In this document: positions 10,732-22,189 of the stretch, in pieces | How positions within the stretch are numbered: the stretch's first letter is position 1 | Layout: each line of letters starts with the position of its first letter | Assembly: GCA_030142905.1 (NCBI GenBank) | Contig: JASJOG010000012.1 | Location: 2,985,501 to 3,049,500 of the forward strand | Direction of reading: 5' to 3' | From: Heliopora coerulea | Lineage: Eukaryota; Cnidaria; Anthozoa; Scleralcyonacea; Helioporidae | DNA length: 64,000 bases | Translations under genes and position numbers: made by a program | The notes under the pieces: model-generated | What the model was told of the DNA's origin: nothing | Databases searched by the model: none | What the model saw: the letters and a program-made list of their open reading frames with translations, nothing else

Positions 10732-11992
10732 TATTCAACTAACGTCGATATTCGTTATTGGGAAGTTTACGCAACCACGACGATAAACATCAAGGAGGAC
10801 AAATCCTTACGAAAGAATCTTTCTTTCAAGACAAAGAGAATCCATAATTTTTTGTCACAGGAGTAATGCCTGGTTCGTCTTCGTTGTAAACACCGTGTGA
10901 GTAAGAGCATTTCCACGTCTTCTTAACGACGTCAGCACTTGGGGAATAGAGACGCTTTGGTATTTTTAACCCATATTTGTCAAATTTACTAAATGCAAAT
11001 ATCATAAAACAGTTAAGTGGAGGAAAAACGACTATGTAGAGTTGACATAACGTCAAGACATAACGTCAATGATGTGTGCATTTCTTTCGAATGTTTGACA
11101 TTTGTTACTTCGTCCATTACTGTTGTCTTCGCAGCTTGCGTCAACTCCTTATTATGTTTGGTAAGTCTTAACGCTGTAGTTTGTTTATGACAACGCGCAG
11201 TAAATTTTGATTCCTTATGATAGACATATGATGAACATATGGACACGTATCGATAGGTGCGACTGCCATCGAGCATGCGTATCTTTAAAGAACGCTATAG
11301 CATTTACAATCGACTGCTAACTGTTAATTTATCTAGACACACGATTTTCGTCCATCAGAATTATTGACTTATCTTTAAAGAACGCTTTTTAAATAACACT
11401 GTCTGTTCTTTTTCAATTTCTGTTGCTTTGCAATTCTTTTCATTTACAGATAAAAATTTCATTTTATTTTCCTCCATTTCATTTGCCATACAATAACGGA
11501 TTGTAAAACCGTGGAACATGACAAGCTCGAATTTAGAAATCTAGACAATCTAGAGAAAAAAAAAATTCAAAAAATAGGTTCCTTAATCTATCGTACCATT
11601 AAAGACATTTAGATATTTTAATTATTCATTGCGATAACGAGTTGCATCTTAAGCTCACTAAAACGTATAAACTAATAAGACGTTTCGATCCTTGAATAGG
11701 AAATTCAACATTCAAATTCCAACGATTATATGAAGGCAGGGAAAAGGTTAAATTATCCGTGTTGTGGACTATCAATGAAACAATTTACTACATTGTATTT
11801 GCTTTCGCATTCAAAAAATGAGCCGTCTCTAACACATATGTATTTTATCATCCTGTTTTAAAACATCACGAATCTCTACTTAACTTTGATAATTTTATAA
11901 CGCATAGAGAATGGCAACAATATAATTTGCTAAAAGGATCTCTTTTATTCAGAACTAATAAACACGCCGGCAAGTTCTGTTGGGTTATAGAG
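10732..11992. other. 5' flank of G1, non-coding
   Basis: No supported gene. Much of it aligns with 36193-37178, upstream of G2 (shared landmarks ATCTTTAAAGAA, GACACACGATTTTCGT). Short minus-strand ORFs at 10826-11276 are not kept in the paralogue. Promoter elements are expected here, but none is distinctive enough to call. Confidence 0.5.
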
Positions 11993-12729
11993 GTAGTACA
12001 TAATCCGTTTCCAGCCGATAATTTCAGAAAATAAAGTAGAAAACATACTCCGAAAAATAGTTCCATCTTGAACTCAAAATTTGAGAAAAACAAGCGGACA
12101 CAGTGTTCAATAGTAATATTTCGAATTTATTACAATTATTACTATAGGCGGAAGAAATTAAAGTGTTAATGAGTGATGTGTTATGTCAGGTCAAATAATG
12201 AGAGTTCTTTGCTGGCTTTGAGTCCTACGTTTAGTTCTGGTTTTAGAGATTTGATGAAAAGTGCTTCCATTAGTAAAAGTCGGTTTTTGTTAAGTGAATT
12301 ATTAGCATATAGTATTTTGTAGTTGTTGACGATGAGATTTATTAACTTGGAAACGCGTATCTGAGGAAGTGTTTTGTCAGTCAAGTCGGTTATGTTTTGT
12401 GTGACAGTGTCTTGTGCATTCTTGCATTCTAAAAAGTGTTGTCCTACTGCACTGGTGTCATGTTTAGTGGCATGTTCATGAAATCTAGTTTTGAAGCACC
12501 TTTCAGTTTTTCCAATGTAAGAATATCCGCATCCAGGACAGGTTATTTGGTAAATGGCATTAGAACGGACTAAAGGAGGAATTTTGTCTTTGTTGACCTA
12601 GGTTTAGTTTTTGTAAATTAGTCTGATGATGAATTTGTAATAAATTCGAAATATTACTATTGAACACTGTGTCCGCTTGTTTTTCTCAAATTTTGAGTTC
12701 AAGATGGAACTATTTTTCGTAGTACATAA
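11993..12729 (-). mobile_element. Penelope-like retroelement fragment with inverted repeats and 11-bp TSD (copy A)
   Basis: The insertion spans 12004-12718 and is flanked by the direct repeat GTAGTACATAA at 11993-12003 and 12719-12729. The paralogous site at 37179-37189 has one copy of this 11-mer and no insert, so the boundaries are firm. Inside, 84-bp near-perfect inverted repeats (12051-12134 and 12636-12719) bracket a GIY-YIG coding fragment; 47 bp lie outside the left arm. Terminal inverted or partly repeated structures and 5' truncation are typical of Penelope-like elements. Confidence 0.88.
12181..12597 (-). pseudogene. GIY-YIG endonuclease domain of a Penelope-like element (truncated)
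   Basis: The open frame on the minus strand begins directly after a TAG (12598-12600) and ends with TAA at 12181-12183, about 138 codons. It reads IYQITCPGCGYSYIGKTERCF..RFHEH, the GIY-YIG core with Arg, and ends ..LLLMEALFIKSLKPELNV, the usual C-terminal Glu/KP-LN block of Penelope-like proteins. The reverse transcriptase part and any start codon are absent, so this is a 5'-truncated insertion. Matched at 61634-62050. Confidence 0.85.
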
Positions 12730-13771
12730 GTTCAAAGAACATGAAAAAAGCGTGCGAAGGTGGTGATATGAGAATACCGTATAATTCAGAAAGGTAACGG
12801 GAAATAAAAAAAAACATGTTGGTTTATTCTGTGTTGACTTCTTTTTTATGGTATTCGTTTCTTTGTATTTACCGAAAAATTGTCTAAATCCTTCTTCAAG
12901 AAAGGTGTAAAAGGATTCCTCCATGTCACCTTTGGACATTTTTGTGACACACATACAATGGTGCATTCATTAACTTTTTATCTGAAGCAAAAATATGATT
13001 CAGGAAATAAAATCATGTATGAAAGAAGTGTAATTTAAACTTTTTTTCCTAAACATAACCATCATTTCTTATGATTTCACAAAAATAATAAATTTCTCCT
13101 ATAAATGACAGCAATTTATAGGAAAGATAATAAAACTGATGAGAAGTTCACCCAAGATAGGTAACACCGTTGTGTGGAACACAGTCTATGGCTGGGGGAA
13201 TTCGGCTAGACCTGGAAAGTTCTAACGCTACTAGAAATATGGATACGCAACCACCTCTTACCCACCATTTCATCATATCCCTTGGCAATGGGGGCCAAGT
13301 TGACGGGTTGTAAAGGTCGTTAAAGAACTTAAAATTTAAAATAAATGAAAAATTACCATTATTAGAACCGAATATTTATAAAATTATTAAATGTTGACCA
13401 AAAGTCGTTTGAAAGCATTTAAAATTAATAATGACAACAAAAAAGTTTCCGTGAATCTTGTTTTCTGCATCCAGAACCTCATCCCTGAACAGCCCATAGA
13501 TGAGAGAACTGGGGAAGAGCGTGTGATGGACAGCTTTCGTTTTCAAAAAGGTCGAAAAAATAATTTAACTGATGAAAATTATTTGAACTATTGGATCTAT
13601 GCATGCAAATTGTAAGGAAAACAAAAAAAGAAAAGTATAATTTTGGAATAAAGATTACAAAAAAAAAAGGGCAGGAACAGCAATATTATCAGAAGAAACA
13701 AGGATTGCAGGCAGGGATTGAATTACTGACATTAGAATCTCTAGACAAACTCTTCACCGGCTTAAACCTCT
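12730..13771. other. Non-coding, shared with unit B
   Basis: AT-rich sequence aligning with 37190-38265 and 62183-63224. The short frames at 12604-12966 and 13391-13866 are not conserved as ORFs in unit B. Confidence 0.55.
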
Positions 13772-14242
13772 CAGATGTGACGGGTGATACCACAAAAGTT
13801 GATTCGATACGATACCGATTACTTTTGGGGTCTGGTATCGACGGTATCGATTACTCAAATGATTAGTTACGTCACATTTTTAGTGCACAAATTTTCTTTG
13901 CACGATTTCTCAAAAATTTATGTGTAGAATGACAAATACACAGTTTTATTGTCTTTCTCAAGTAAAAGAAGATAGATTTGGCCAAATAAATACTTGAGGT
14001 CTTGTTTTAGTGTTGGGATACATCAAACCTTTCATTTGTTCGTTTAATCTTTTAAAATAATTCCATACTAAGCTTCTAGTTTGCTTATTTTCCGCAACAC
14101 TTGTCATCATTATAAATGTAACATCCTACCAGGCCAAGTAACCGGAAGCATGTTCGATTCCAGTCCCAGTATCGATTAATCGAGGTAGGAACCTGGTATT
14201 GACGGTATCGATTACTCAGTAATAAGTAATCGCCCATCTCTG
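13772..14242. mobile_element. MITE with repeated GGTATCGA motif (unit A)
   Basis: The ends are roughly inverted (CAGATGTGACGGGTGATACC and, inverted from the right, CAGAGATGGGCGATTACTT). The core motif CGGTATCGATTACTC occurs twice. Copies sit at about 38262-38730 and 63225-63690. The CAG-type ends suggest a hAT-derived MITE, but no 8-bp target duplication is clear. Confidence 0.55.
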
Positions 14243-15147
14243 CCTCTTAGTTGCTGGAATACTTAAACAGTCTATTAAACATTTTCTATTTTTAACAGTT
14301 AGTTGCCGTATTTGCGTTACAATTTTGCCTTTGTATTTGTTGATTCCCATGGATTAAACAAAAACGTTTATCAATAATTCTATTTAACAACTGAAAAAAC
14401 ATGAACAAGTCTATTGTCCTAAAATTAAAATTGTGTTCTACTACAAAATGTTGTATTCGTTGAGCTGTTTCGTGTGTGTTATTGTTTCATAATAACGCGA
14501 TTGGCTGGTGGGGCTTAATGTAAGATTTCGTTCGAAAAGGTCTATAGGAAAACTAAACCAAATTCTTATTCGAAATTTATGACACATACCAAGAAAAGTA
14601 TTTCACTGGAAGTTTTTCCCTCACATATCTGTGTTTTTCGAAGGCTTTTCAAACTTTTTCGGAATCTAGTCTTGTGAGAAATGTTAAAGTGTCAAGCTCG
14701 ACAGTTCAAAACTCCGCAATTCACGGTGACCATTTCCCTTGCATGAGCAGCGTCATCACTTTACCATAATACATGGCATTTTTCATAAAAAGGGGAAAGA
14801 TCCAATAAGTGTATTGTTAATTTTCTATAGTACAGTATATTGGTGGTCAAGACTTCGTCAGTCGTTTATTTCATCATATTTTTTACATATATAAATTTTA
14901 TGCAGACGTGTCCTATCCATTTAAAATAAAATCGAACTTCCCAAAGTAATTTCCATCGTGTGCTACGTTTGACACATTAGGTGAAGATGACACACAATGT
15001 AAAATAAAAGCATTTTTCATATCATGTAAGCATAATGGATAATTGTAAAGCAATGTTTCCAAAAGTCTGTAACAAGTCCGCAAGAGCACAAATCTGGATC
15101 TGCTCAAGACAGCTTACCTATATAGTTCGTGATAGTTTTTGCTTTTA
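14243..15147. other. Non-coding stretch
   Basis: No coding frame is supported. It is paralogous to about 38731-39640. The recent duplicate ends within it only because the window ends at 64000. Confidence 0.5.
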
Positions 15148-16205
15148 ATTACCAGATAATGTACTATCATTTCTGCCAATGTCGAACTCATTCATTAGCG
15201 TAACTAGGGGGGGGGGGCAGGGGAGGCAGTTGCCCCCGTTTTCGTCCTGGCAAGGTCTGTCGGTACATCCAGTACGTTTGTCGGTACATTAAACCTGTCG
15301 GTTGCGGATTCTGTTTGCGTTTCAATTATCAAATTTAAAAATTTTTAAATAAACTCCGGTGAAAGCTAAGTACGGTAAAGACGTCCAATACAAAATGTTC
15401 GTAAGGAATTCTGTTTTTGTTATTTTTCACCGACAAAATTGATATATCTCGTCAACCCGCAGGACAAAGTGGTTGTGGTAGCGTGGATGGCCGAAAAAGA
15501 TTTGTTGGTATGTCATAGGTCACATGATGTGCGCGCTTTTGCCTTAAATTATTTTCAAAATTTAATACCATTATACCAGCCAGAGTCGGCAAAACGGTAA
15601 AAATCTTTTATTCCTTTTATCAAATTTCTAATTTTCCTGCCCTCGGTTTTGATAACTTTGATTTTTCCTTAATTATATTTTTCAGTACATTGCTAACATC
15701 TTGTCGGTATATTTATCTGAAACTTCCCTTGCACCCCAACTTTCAAATTTCTGGCTACGCGACCGAACTCATTAACGTGAAAATACATTCATTCTATTGA
15801 ATCGACACTCATTTGCGCTTATGTCATGTTCAGTTAAAATTTTTGCATAGAAGTTAACATGCATTATAATAGATACACAATTATTTGTGGGAAAGGGCAT
15901 TCAATAGCGCCAACAGAGGGCTATAAACACCGTTCTACTTCACATTAGCGACCACAGTTGTCCAGCGTGTTGCAGGGTCAAATTAAGGTTATATAAAATA
16001 CTGACATATATATTTCAAACGGTTAAAGAACTTTAGTTCACAGCACTTGGCTAGCACACTTTCATGCAAATGGTTGCATCTTTGCGCTAATGACTGTTGC
16101 TTTTTTATGCATAAAATTTTAACTGAACGTGAAAAAGTGTAAATGAGTGCTGATTCAATATAATGAATACATTTCAATAATAGCATATTTTCGTGTAGTA
16201 AATAG
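15148..16205. mobile_element. Palindromic MITE interrupted by another insertion (unit A)
   Basis: The arms match the intact MITE at 21640-22012 (ends near TTACCAGAAAATATACTATCATT). The left arm starts at 15148 and is broken at about 15197 by a ~570-bp insert running from GCGTAACTAGGGGG to its inverted counterpart CTGGCTACGC (about 15765). The arm then resumes (ACATTCATTCTATTGAATCG) and the right arm ends near 16205. The insert carries a 10-G run and repeated GTCGGTACAT motifs. The same nested arrangement occurs at about 39640-40640. Confidence 0.6.
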
Positions 16206-16644
16206 CAATTCTAAAATCTAATCGGCGCGTTGGGCAGAAAAATGAAAACATGCCTCATGTCATGTAAGTTTAATGGAGAACAGCCACGCAAATTCTGCAA
16301 AACACTAAAAACCTTGTTAAGAACTGGGTAATAAAAACTGAGTGTCTTTGTCACATGAATAACATTGTTTTACGTCAGGCTAATTTATGCCAATATATAC
16401 CCCAGAGGGCTGTAAGCTCCGCGACTGATTCACGCACAAAGGTGTTTAAAAGTACTTCAAGCCAAGTGATATTTTTTGACTGCATGGCTGTATTAACTGG
16501 GGATCTGAAATGTGTTATCAGCTCGGAAACTCCGCGTTGGTCGCCAGTTCATCGGACAAAACAACAACACGCACGTTGCATGGTGATTAGTCGTTCAGAA
16601 CTACATATATATTTCCAGCCTTATCTAGGAAAGAGATTTACATC
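16206..16644. other. Non-coding stretch between MITEs
   Basis: An ORF at 16355-16681 has a frame-broken counterpart at 40719-41107, so it is not treated as a gene. Nothing else is recognised. Confidence 0.5.
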
Positions 16645-16905
16645 TTTTGATGTTCATTACCAGAAAATATTCTATTATTAGGCAAGATAAATATCTTGAA
16701 TAATTGAAATTCTATTGTCCCTAATGTGTAGTAGAATGGTGTTAATGGTCGTCTGTTGGCGCTATAAAATGCCTTTTGATGCAAATGGTTGCGTATCTAC
16801 GCTAGTGAATGTCGACTGAATAAAATGAATGTATTTTTGCCTTAATGAGTTTGAGGTTGGCGTTAATGATAGTATATTTTCTGGTAATGAACAGCAAAAC
16901 ATGAA
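16645..16905. mobile_element. Palindromic MITE, short form (unit A)
   Basis: Same family as 21640-22012, with ends GTTCATTACCAGAAAATATT and its inverted form TATATTTTCTGGTAATGAAC. The left arm is internally shortened. Its paralogue is at 41080-41325. Confidence 0.7.
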
Positions 16906-17368
16906 GTAGGAAAATGCATATAACAGTATCAATACAGTTCATTTTTTTTGCGCAGAACCTAATAGATCATAAGTAATGGGAACAAAGCAACCTCGACATT
17001 AAATCTAGACAGGGTAATGATTTGAGAATAACGTGGGCTTAATGCAGGCTATAATCCAGTGAACAATTGACTTTTTGCGAAGCAGCGCACTTTTTGTTAG
17101 GCAATTCTTGCTATTTTAAGTTGGAAAAATTATTTCAGATCCCTAGTTACGCGTTTGCATTAAAGTTCGCGGGGAAAATTGAGAGTTCATTATCCATGCA
17201 GACAAGTTTTTCGTTGGAAAAAAAAAATGACATCGCGAAAACATCTAGCCCTTGAAATCTACCACTTACTTGAATTGAATATCCAAAGTTCTTCTTTCTT
17301 TGGTACTGATCAATTAAATTGAAGACATTTACACTAAAAATAGGTAACATATTAAACATTGAACAAAT
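16906..17368. other. Non-coding; end of unit A
   Basis: Paralogous to 41326-41713 up to about 17288. After this the sequence switches to the block shared with 33510-33960 (GATACTGATCAATTAAATTG type), marking a duplication boundary. Confidence 0.5.
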
Positions 17369-17793
17369 TTACACCAAGTCTTGGACAAGCCGCTCTCGTT
17401 TTCTTAGAGGAATAGTCAACGCGAACTTCATCTCATTTGACCATTTTTTCACAATAGAGACCTCTAACCTTACATTTAAGATAGGTCTATAGCAGGACTG
17501 TTGGTTGCTTGAAGAAAGTCTTTCCGGATATGCTAAGCACAACGATGAATTTTTTTCATTTCGAAATACTTGTGGTAGTTTATTGTATGGGGCCACAACT
17601 GGTGATGGCACGGTTGACTTATGTTATACATCGCCAATTGATGGAACAGGTAGTCTGCAGAAGAATTAACTGTCGCTAAGGGAAAGATTAAATACAGCGA
17701 TGATGCAGACGAGCAGACGAGCAGAGAAAACGAAGTTGAAATAGACACCAAGAAGAGAACCCAGAGCCAGAACTTCTTTCTACGCCTGAACAT
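17369..17793 (-). pseudogene. Short ORF with signal-anchor-like N-terminus, repeat family member 1
   Basis: Minus-strand frame 17533-17793 starts MFRRRKKFWLWVLFLVSIST, basic residues followed by a hydrophobic run as in a signal peptide or signal anchor. It continues with a block (ISQPCHHQLWPHTINY, YFEMKK) that recurs in translation at 29250-29430 and 33715-33880. A frame change near 17535 leads into further similar coding. I do not recognise the family; it could be a secreted or type II membrane protein exon. With decay in the other copies it is best treated as a pseudogene fragment. Confidence 0.35.
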
Positions 17794-18815
17794 TTCCTGA
17801 ACATTCGTAAACCTTAGTTATTGTATATTGATTGATGATTCCGATAAAGTCCCGTACCTCGCCTAAAGCGTGACTGTGCCGAGTTGAAAAACCCCTAATT
17901 TAACACTATGGTCATCCAAATGATAATGGCCATATTGTTATGAAACCACGTTTTCATCGTTGGGTAATTTTGGGGTTTTTTCAATTGGAGAAAATGTTTC
18001 AGATCTTCCCCCGTGTCGTACCCGGTAAAGGGGGCGAGAGGCCACTCCCTTAGCCGTGATCATTCCAAGTCTGTCGGTACATCACTGGCAAACATGAATT
18101 ATTAAAGTTGTTATTTTAAATTTGTCTTATTCTTGAGGTTTTGTTGCAATACTTGTGTATGAATTGGAGACTTCGCAATTTGAAATTAAAAGGGAAAAAT
18201 AAAATGGTACATGAATTCAAACTGTGTAATATGTCCACGTCACCACTATGTGCATGAAGTTAACGGCCACAGCGGTGACGTACACTACAAGTGCATGTTT
18301 TATATTGCTTGTTGGTACATCTTCGATGATGTGGCCCCCTGAACAGCGCGGACCTGATTGCGCCACTGATCTCTCCTTTATAGTTTCGTCTCTAGGTTAG
18401 CTTTCAGGTGGGGATCAGAATGTACAATATCCTGACAAATGACAGGACGAATGACTTGACCAGAATGTTCCAAATGAAAATCATGAACTTACTGTTATGC
18501 TCATTGCTCAAAATTTCTTAGCACGTGAACAAGTCGTGTTAGCTTTTCATAAGATGTTCCCTCCCGTAGTGTTTAACTTTAAACTAAATTTTTTTTCCTT
18601 AATTGGTCTCTTTTCATTTTTGCTTAGTCCAATCATTGGTTCTTTTGTTCTAGAAGTGTCTTCCATATCGGATACTGGGTGTTAATCCTTCAACGCACGA
18701 TTTTGGTTTTCTTTTGTTCTTTATCCTATGTTTGTTTCTGCATCGGTCTCTCATTTGCTTTTTCTTTCAAAGCGTCCGATATATCGGACTCTGTGCATCA
18801 AAGGATTGTAAAGAG
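17794..18815. other. Non-coding, 3' flank of GPCR pseudogene
   Basis: No gene. It shares blocks with 34230-35200 and 9300-9768 (for example TGATCATTCCAAG, TTTCATGGGG, AGTGTTTAACTTTAAACTA), the conserved 3' flank of the minus-strand GPCRs. Confidence 0.55.
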
Positions 18816-19785
18816 TTAACAAGGTCTCAATGCAGTTATCATTGTTATCCATTGTACGTTTAAAGGGCCGAGATCAAAGTTCCATCAAATGCTCCGTATA
18901 TCAAAAGATTCACTAGTGAAGTTCCAGTTAAGCTTATAATGAATAACCACTCTCTAAAATCGCTACTTTCACCAGATGCCTCAGTGACGAATAAAAACCA
19001 CCGCAGCTTGTCTGGCAATGATGTTACTCCAAAACAAATGACAACAGTAGCACTAACAAGGTTCGGATATTTCGGTGATGTTTTATTATTTGTAAACTGT
19101 AAGTTCTCCGATAATCTCTCTGGCAGTAGCTGTACCATGTGATCTCATGAATTTTGTCTTTTTATTCAGTTTTATGAACGCCTTGGATATCATCCAATAA
19201 AGAATTGATAACATTGTGACGGGAATAAAATACTGAATACAAAATAAGAATAACGTGTAAATTACACCGAGTGCTGAGTTCGGCCACTCTACGACGCATT
19301 CATATGTCAGTTTCATAAATTGTAGGACCAAGATGTATGGAACTGCGAAAATTGTTGCGAGAACGTCACGAGAGCAGCAACAACTTTGAGTTGCCACGTT
19401 TTAGAGGATGCACAAAACCATAGAAACGAAACTAAGTCCCGTTTGCAAGATGTACAACAGCACGGTAACGAACAATAGCAGTGGCGACCATGTAATGTAC
19501 TCTAGCAGTAAAAAACACTATTGCCATTGGCGACCATACTTTACACATTTCAAAGAAGCGAATGAATGACAAAAGGGTGGAGGTATCACCACATACAGAG
19601 CACAAGGGGAAGTAGGACACACACGGCCAAGTACAGATTGAGGCTGTAATAGGTGTTGTTAAGATGACTTGTTGAGCTGCAGATGGAGTAAATCAGCAGG
19701 GTATTTCCTAAGAGTCCAACTTCCTCAACCGAGGAAAGAGTTGCGGCTAAAAGATAATCAGGAAAAATATTTTCTGGCGTCGCAT
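18816..19785 (-). pseudogene. Class A GPCR pseudogene, G1 subfamily
   Basis: It aligns with G1 from the N-terminus (ATPENIFPDYL, cat at 19783-19785) to the stop region at 18816-18818. Damage: start codon context lost, D2.50 changed to Val in LAVCV, in-frame TGA after TM2, at least two frameshifts around TM3-TM4 and before TM6, and NPxxY changed to NLLIY. TM4-TM5 (19086-19397) and TM6-TM7 (18860-19060) are still readable in separate frames. No functional receptor is expected. Confidence 0.88.
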
Positions 19786-20949
19786 AGTTTCAGGTAGTCT
19801 TGAATGGGTCGTCAAATTCTGTTCGTCTTGTATTCCATATGTTTGAACTTTCAGATGAAAGATGATCGTATCGAGTCTTTCGTGATCGTCCCTTCACTTC
19901 ATTCAATGCACGAAGTAAGCGGTCCGAATAAGGAAATCCTGCAATTTGTTTGGTACATCAGTGCTCGAATATTTTCCATATTGCCTGCTTAATGAAGAAA
20001 ACTTAAGCAAAGCTTTGCTTGTGTCGAATAAAGACCAACATTTTTAAAAATATATGAAGTGAGAGTGTATTACGAACAATCAGAACAAGAAAAGTAACGA
20101 TGTTGAGTGAAGTTAATGAAGAAATACTATTTGAAATAATAACTGGACTGCAAGTCTGCTTGACTTCGTTACTTTTCCACTTGTCACTTATATTTCAGTA
20201 AAGCCATATAATAATGAAGCTACTAATTGACCTCGCTTGTTAGTTTTGTACAAGTAACATATTGGGCCTGCTTTTTTACTTAAAAAACATAGGTCCGATA
20301 TTTCAGTGGTAGAGACTTCAATTCGGTCAGTAAGTAGTAAGTACATCACGTAGATGGAGCCAGCCAATCGGCCGAATGCTATTAATATCTAATATTGAGT
20401 GTGCTAAAGTTCTTGTAGGGAAAAAAACAAGCCCATAACAAAAATGAAATAAAAATTACATTATCCATATCTTACTTCAGGTAAAAATCCTACCTTCTGT
20501 TAACCAAACTTGGCGTAGATCTCTATTGATACGTCAATTGACCAAATTTAATCCGCACAGACCGTGCATAAATCGCATTTACCGAATTTTGAAAGATAGT
20601 CAAGTACAGTTTGGCGAAAGTAAAGCTGTTTGTAGCCCTGTATGGCACGTAACACGTTCATAATTTGCCTATATAGTACTAATAATTATAGGGTAATGAA
20701 GATTGTCATTCAGTTTTGACAGTTTAGCCATTCTGCTCACAAAAACAAAGGACGTGAACTTTGTCAGATTGCCTACCGATAAAAATACATGAAAGTAAGA
20801 ATAATCGTAAAGCTATCGGGAATATTAACATAACAATCAATTGCTTCTCAGATTTAGGATTGCTATAACATCTTGATTTTCGTTCAACGCCAGGTGTACG
20901 AAATTGGGTTACACACATTTTTTCACAATACTTCCTGTTTTCTCACATA
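19786..20949. other. No gene seen
   Basis: Short ORFs at 19804-19992 and 20724-20918 show no recognisable motif. No terminal repeats of known type were noticed. Confidence 0.45.
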
Positions 20950-22189
20950 TCCTCGCCATAGTTGTCTTCAGTGGATCTTCGACTAGTTTACTCGTCATCA
21001 TTCGCATTTCTAGTGACAAACGACTTGAAGCAAAGTATTAATTTCTTGTTCGCAACTTGGCTTTGTGCGATCTTCTTGCCTTATTGGCACGCACTGCCGA
21101 GATCGCAAACTTTTGTATTAATGGAAACGTTGGGATTTATGGCTCAATCATGTGCAGGTTATGGGTTTTGTTCATTGTAACTGCATTTACAGCCGGAGTA
21201 CTGAATCTTATTGCAATTACTTACTATCCATACCACAGCATAGAAAACCGGTTTCGTCCGCAGAGTGAAAACAGATTAAACTTGTCGTGATGCTCGTTTA
21301 TTTATTTTCGGTTGTTAGTGCTATTCCCGACTTCCTGGTTATGGGAAAAAAAAAAGGCTCAACTTGTTCTCCACAGTTCGATGAACCTCTGTACTTGTTA
21401 TTGTATCAAGCTTTTGTGCTCCTCCTCATATTTGTATTTCCAACCATGGTTTTATCCGTCTTTTACTTTAAGTTGTCAATATATCTCTGGCGACACGACA
21501 AATACATATTAAACCAATGCCGCAGCGGACAACAATTTTCCAGTGACAATTTAGGTAAAAAAAATCCATCTACGTGAAGTAAAGCATCTTCAACGCATTC
21601 CCACATTTATTATCAGCTTTATAGCTGTTTTAATATATATACATCTTTGCTGTTTATTACCAGAAAATATACTATCATTAATGCCAACCTCAAACTCATT
21701 AACGCAAAATTACATTCATTTTGTTCAATCGTCACTCATTAGCGTAGATACACATCCATTTGCATCGAAGGGCATTCCATAGGCAAGATATTTCTCTTGA
21801 GTATTTGAAACTTTATTATTCCAAATGTACGGTAGAATGGTGTTAATGGTCGTCTGTTGGCGCGATAGAACGCCCTTCGATGCACATAACTGCGTATTCA
21901 CGCTAATGATGGTCGATTGAATAAAATGAATGTGGTTTTGCCTGAATGAGTTTGTGGTTGGCGTTAATGATAGTACATTTTCTGGTAATGAACTGCAAAA
22001 TGTGTAGTTTTCTGTGTAACTCTAGAAGCGCTTCTTTTCTTGCATTTCATTCAGGTACGTTCTTTAATTTCAGGCACAACATTGACTTGGCTCCTGAACT
22101 TGACTTATGTGGGTAGCTCTGCTTTAAATCCTTTTATTTACGGCATTTGCAAACCTTTATTAACAAACCAAGTGTTCTCTTGCGGCTAG
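20950..22189 (+). pseudogene. Divergent class A GPCR pseudogene, split by a MITE
   Basis: In order on the plus strand: a weak TM1 remnant; TM2 with LALCDLLALL; ECL1/TM3 with IMCRLW; a TM3 end YYPYHSI where DRY would be; TM4 and TM5 in another frame (VYLFSVVSAIPDF; FVFPTMVLSVFYFKL); then a MITE at 21640-22012; then a TM7 remnant SSALNPFIYGICKPL ending at TAG 22187-22189. Lesions include a stop before TM2, a frameshift near 21285 and loss of TM6. It is clearly less similar to G1-G3 than they are to each other, so it is a third subfamily. Confidence 0.8.
21640..22012. mobile_element. Palindromic MITE, intact form
   Basis: Long imperfect inverted repeats of ~150 bp on each side. The left arm includes TTACCAGAAAATATACTATC and the right arm ends TTTCTGGTAATGAACTGC. 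Arms also pair through ACATTCATTTTGTTCAATCG / CGATTGAATAAAATGAATGT. Inserted within a GPCR pseudogene between TM5 and TM7. The family has copies at 15148-16205, 16645-16905, 39640-40640 and 41080-41325. Confidence 0.8.

Larger units (their letters stand above)
2342..14547. repeat. Segmental duplication, copy 1
   Basis: This stretch matches 53041-64000 base for base with only scattered single-base differences and a few indels; the match continues to the window's right edge, so the true length is unknown. The coordinate offset is 50699 at the left end, 50697 after two single-base insertions in the hAT transposase, and 49453 from about 9.6 kb onward. The step is caused by a ~1.3-kb replacement (7300-8608) and an AT-rich palindromic insert near 9.1-9.2 kb in this copy. 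It contains a hAT remnant, a split SAMD3-like gene, a SINE, GPCR G1 and a Penelope fragment. Confidence 0.95.
9310..17288. repeat. Older duplication unit A (GPCR G1 plus 6.5 kb)
   Basis: Paralogous over nearly its full length to 34965-41713, but clearly more diverged than the 2.3/53-kb pair. Shared landmarks in order: the GPCR 3' flank (CTAATATTCTCTCGCTTTTG), the GPCR, the 5' flank, a TATCGACGGTATCGATTACTC MITE, an interrupted palindromic MITE, a second palindromic MITE, and the end at CTACCA..TTACTTGAA..GAAT. Unit A has a 715-bp Penelope insertion that unit B lacks. Confidence 0.9.

Noticed and set aside
10826..11276. Small minus-strand ORFs upstream of G1
   Set aside because: Not preserved upstream of G2, with codon use and length typical of chance frames.
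13391..13866. 74- and 91-codon ORFs (the first repeated at 62844)
   Set aside because: The unit B counterpart near 37.9 kb contains stops, and there is no protein motif.
16355..16681. 108-codon ORF with a similar ORF at 40820-41107
   Set aside because: The two frames are offset by indels and lie beside MITEs; conservation is that of the DNA, not of a protein.
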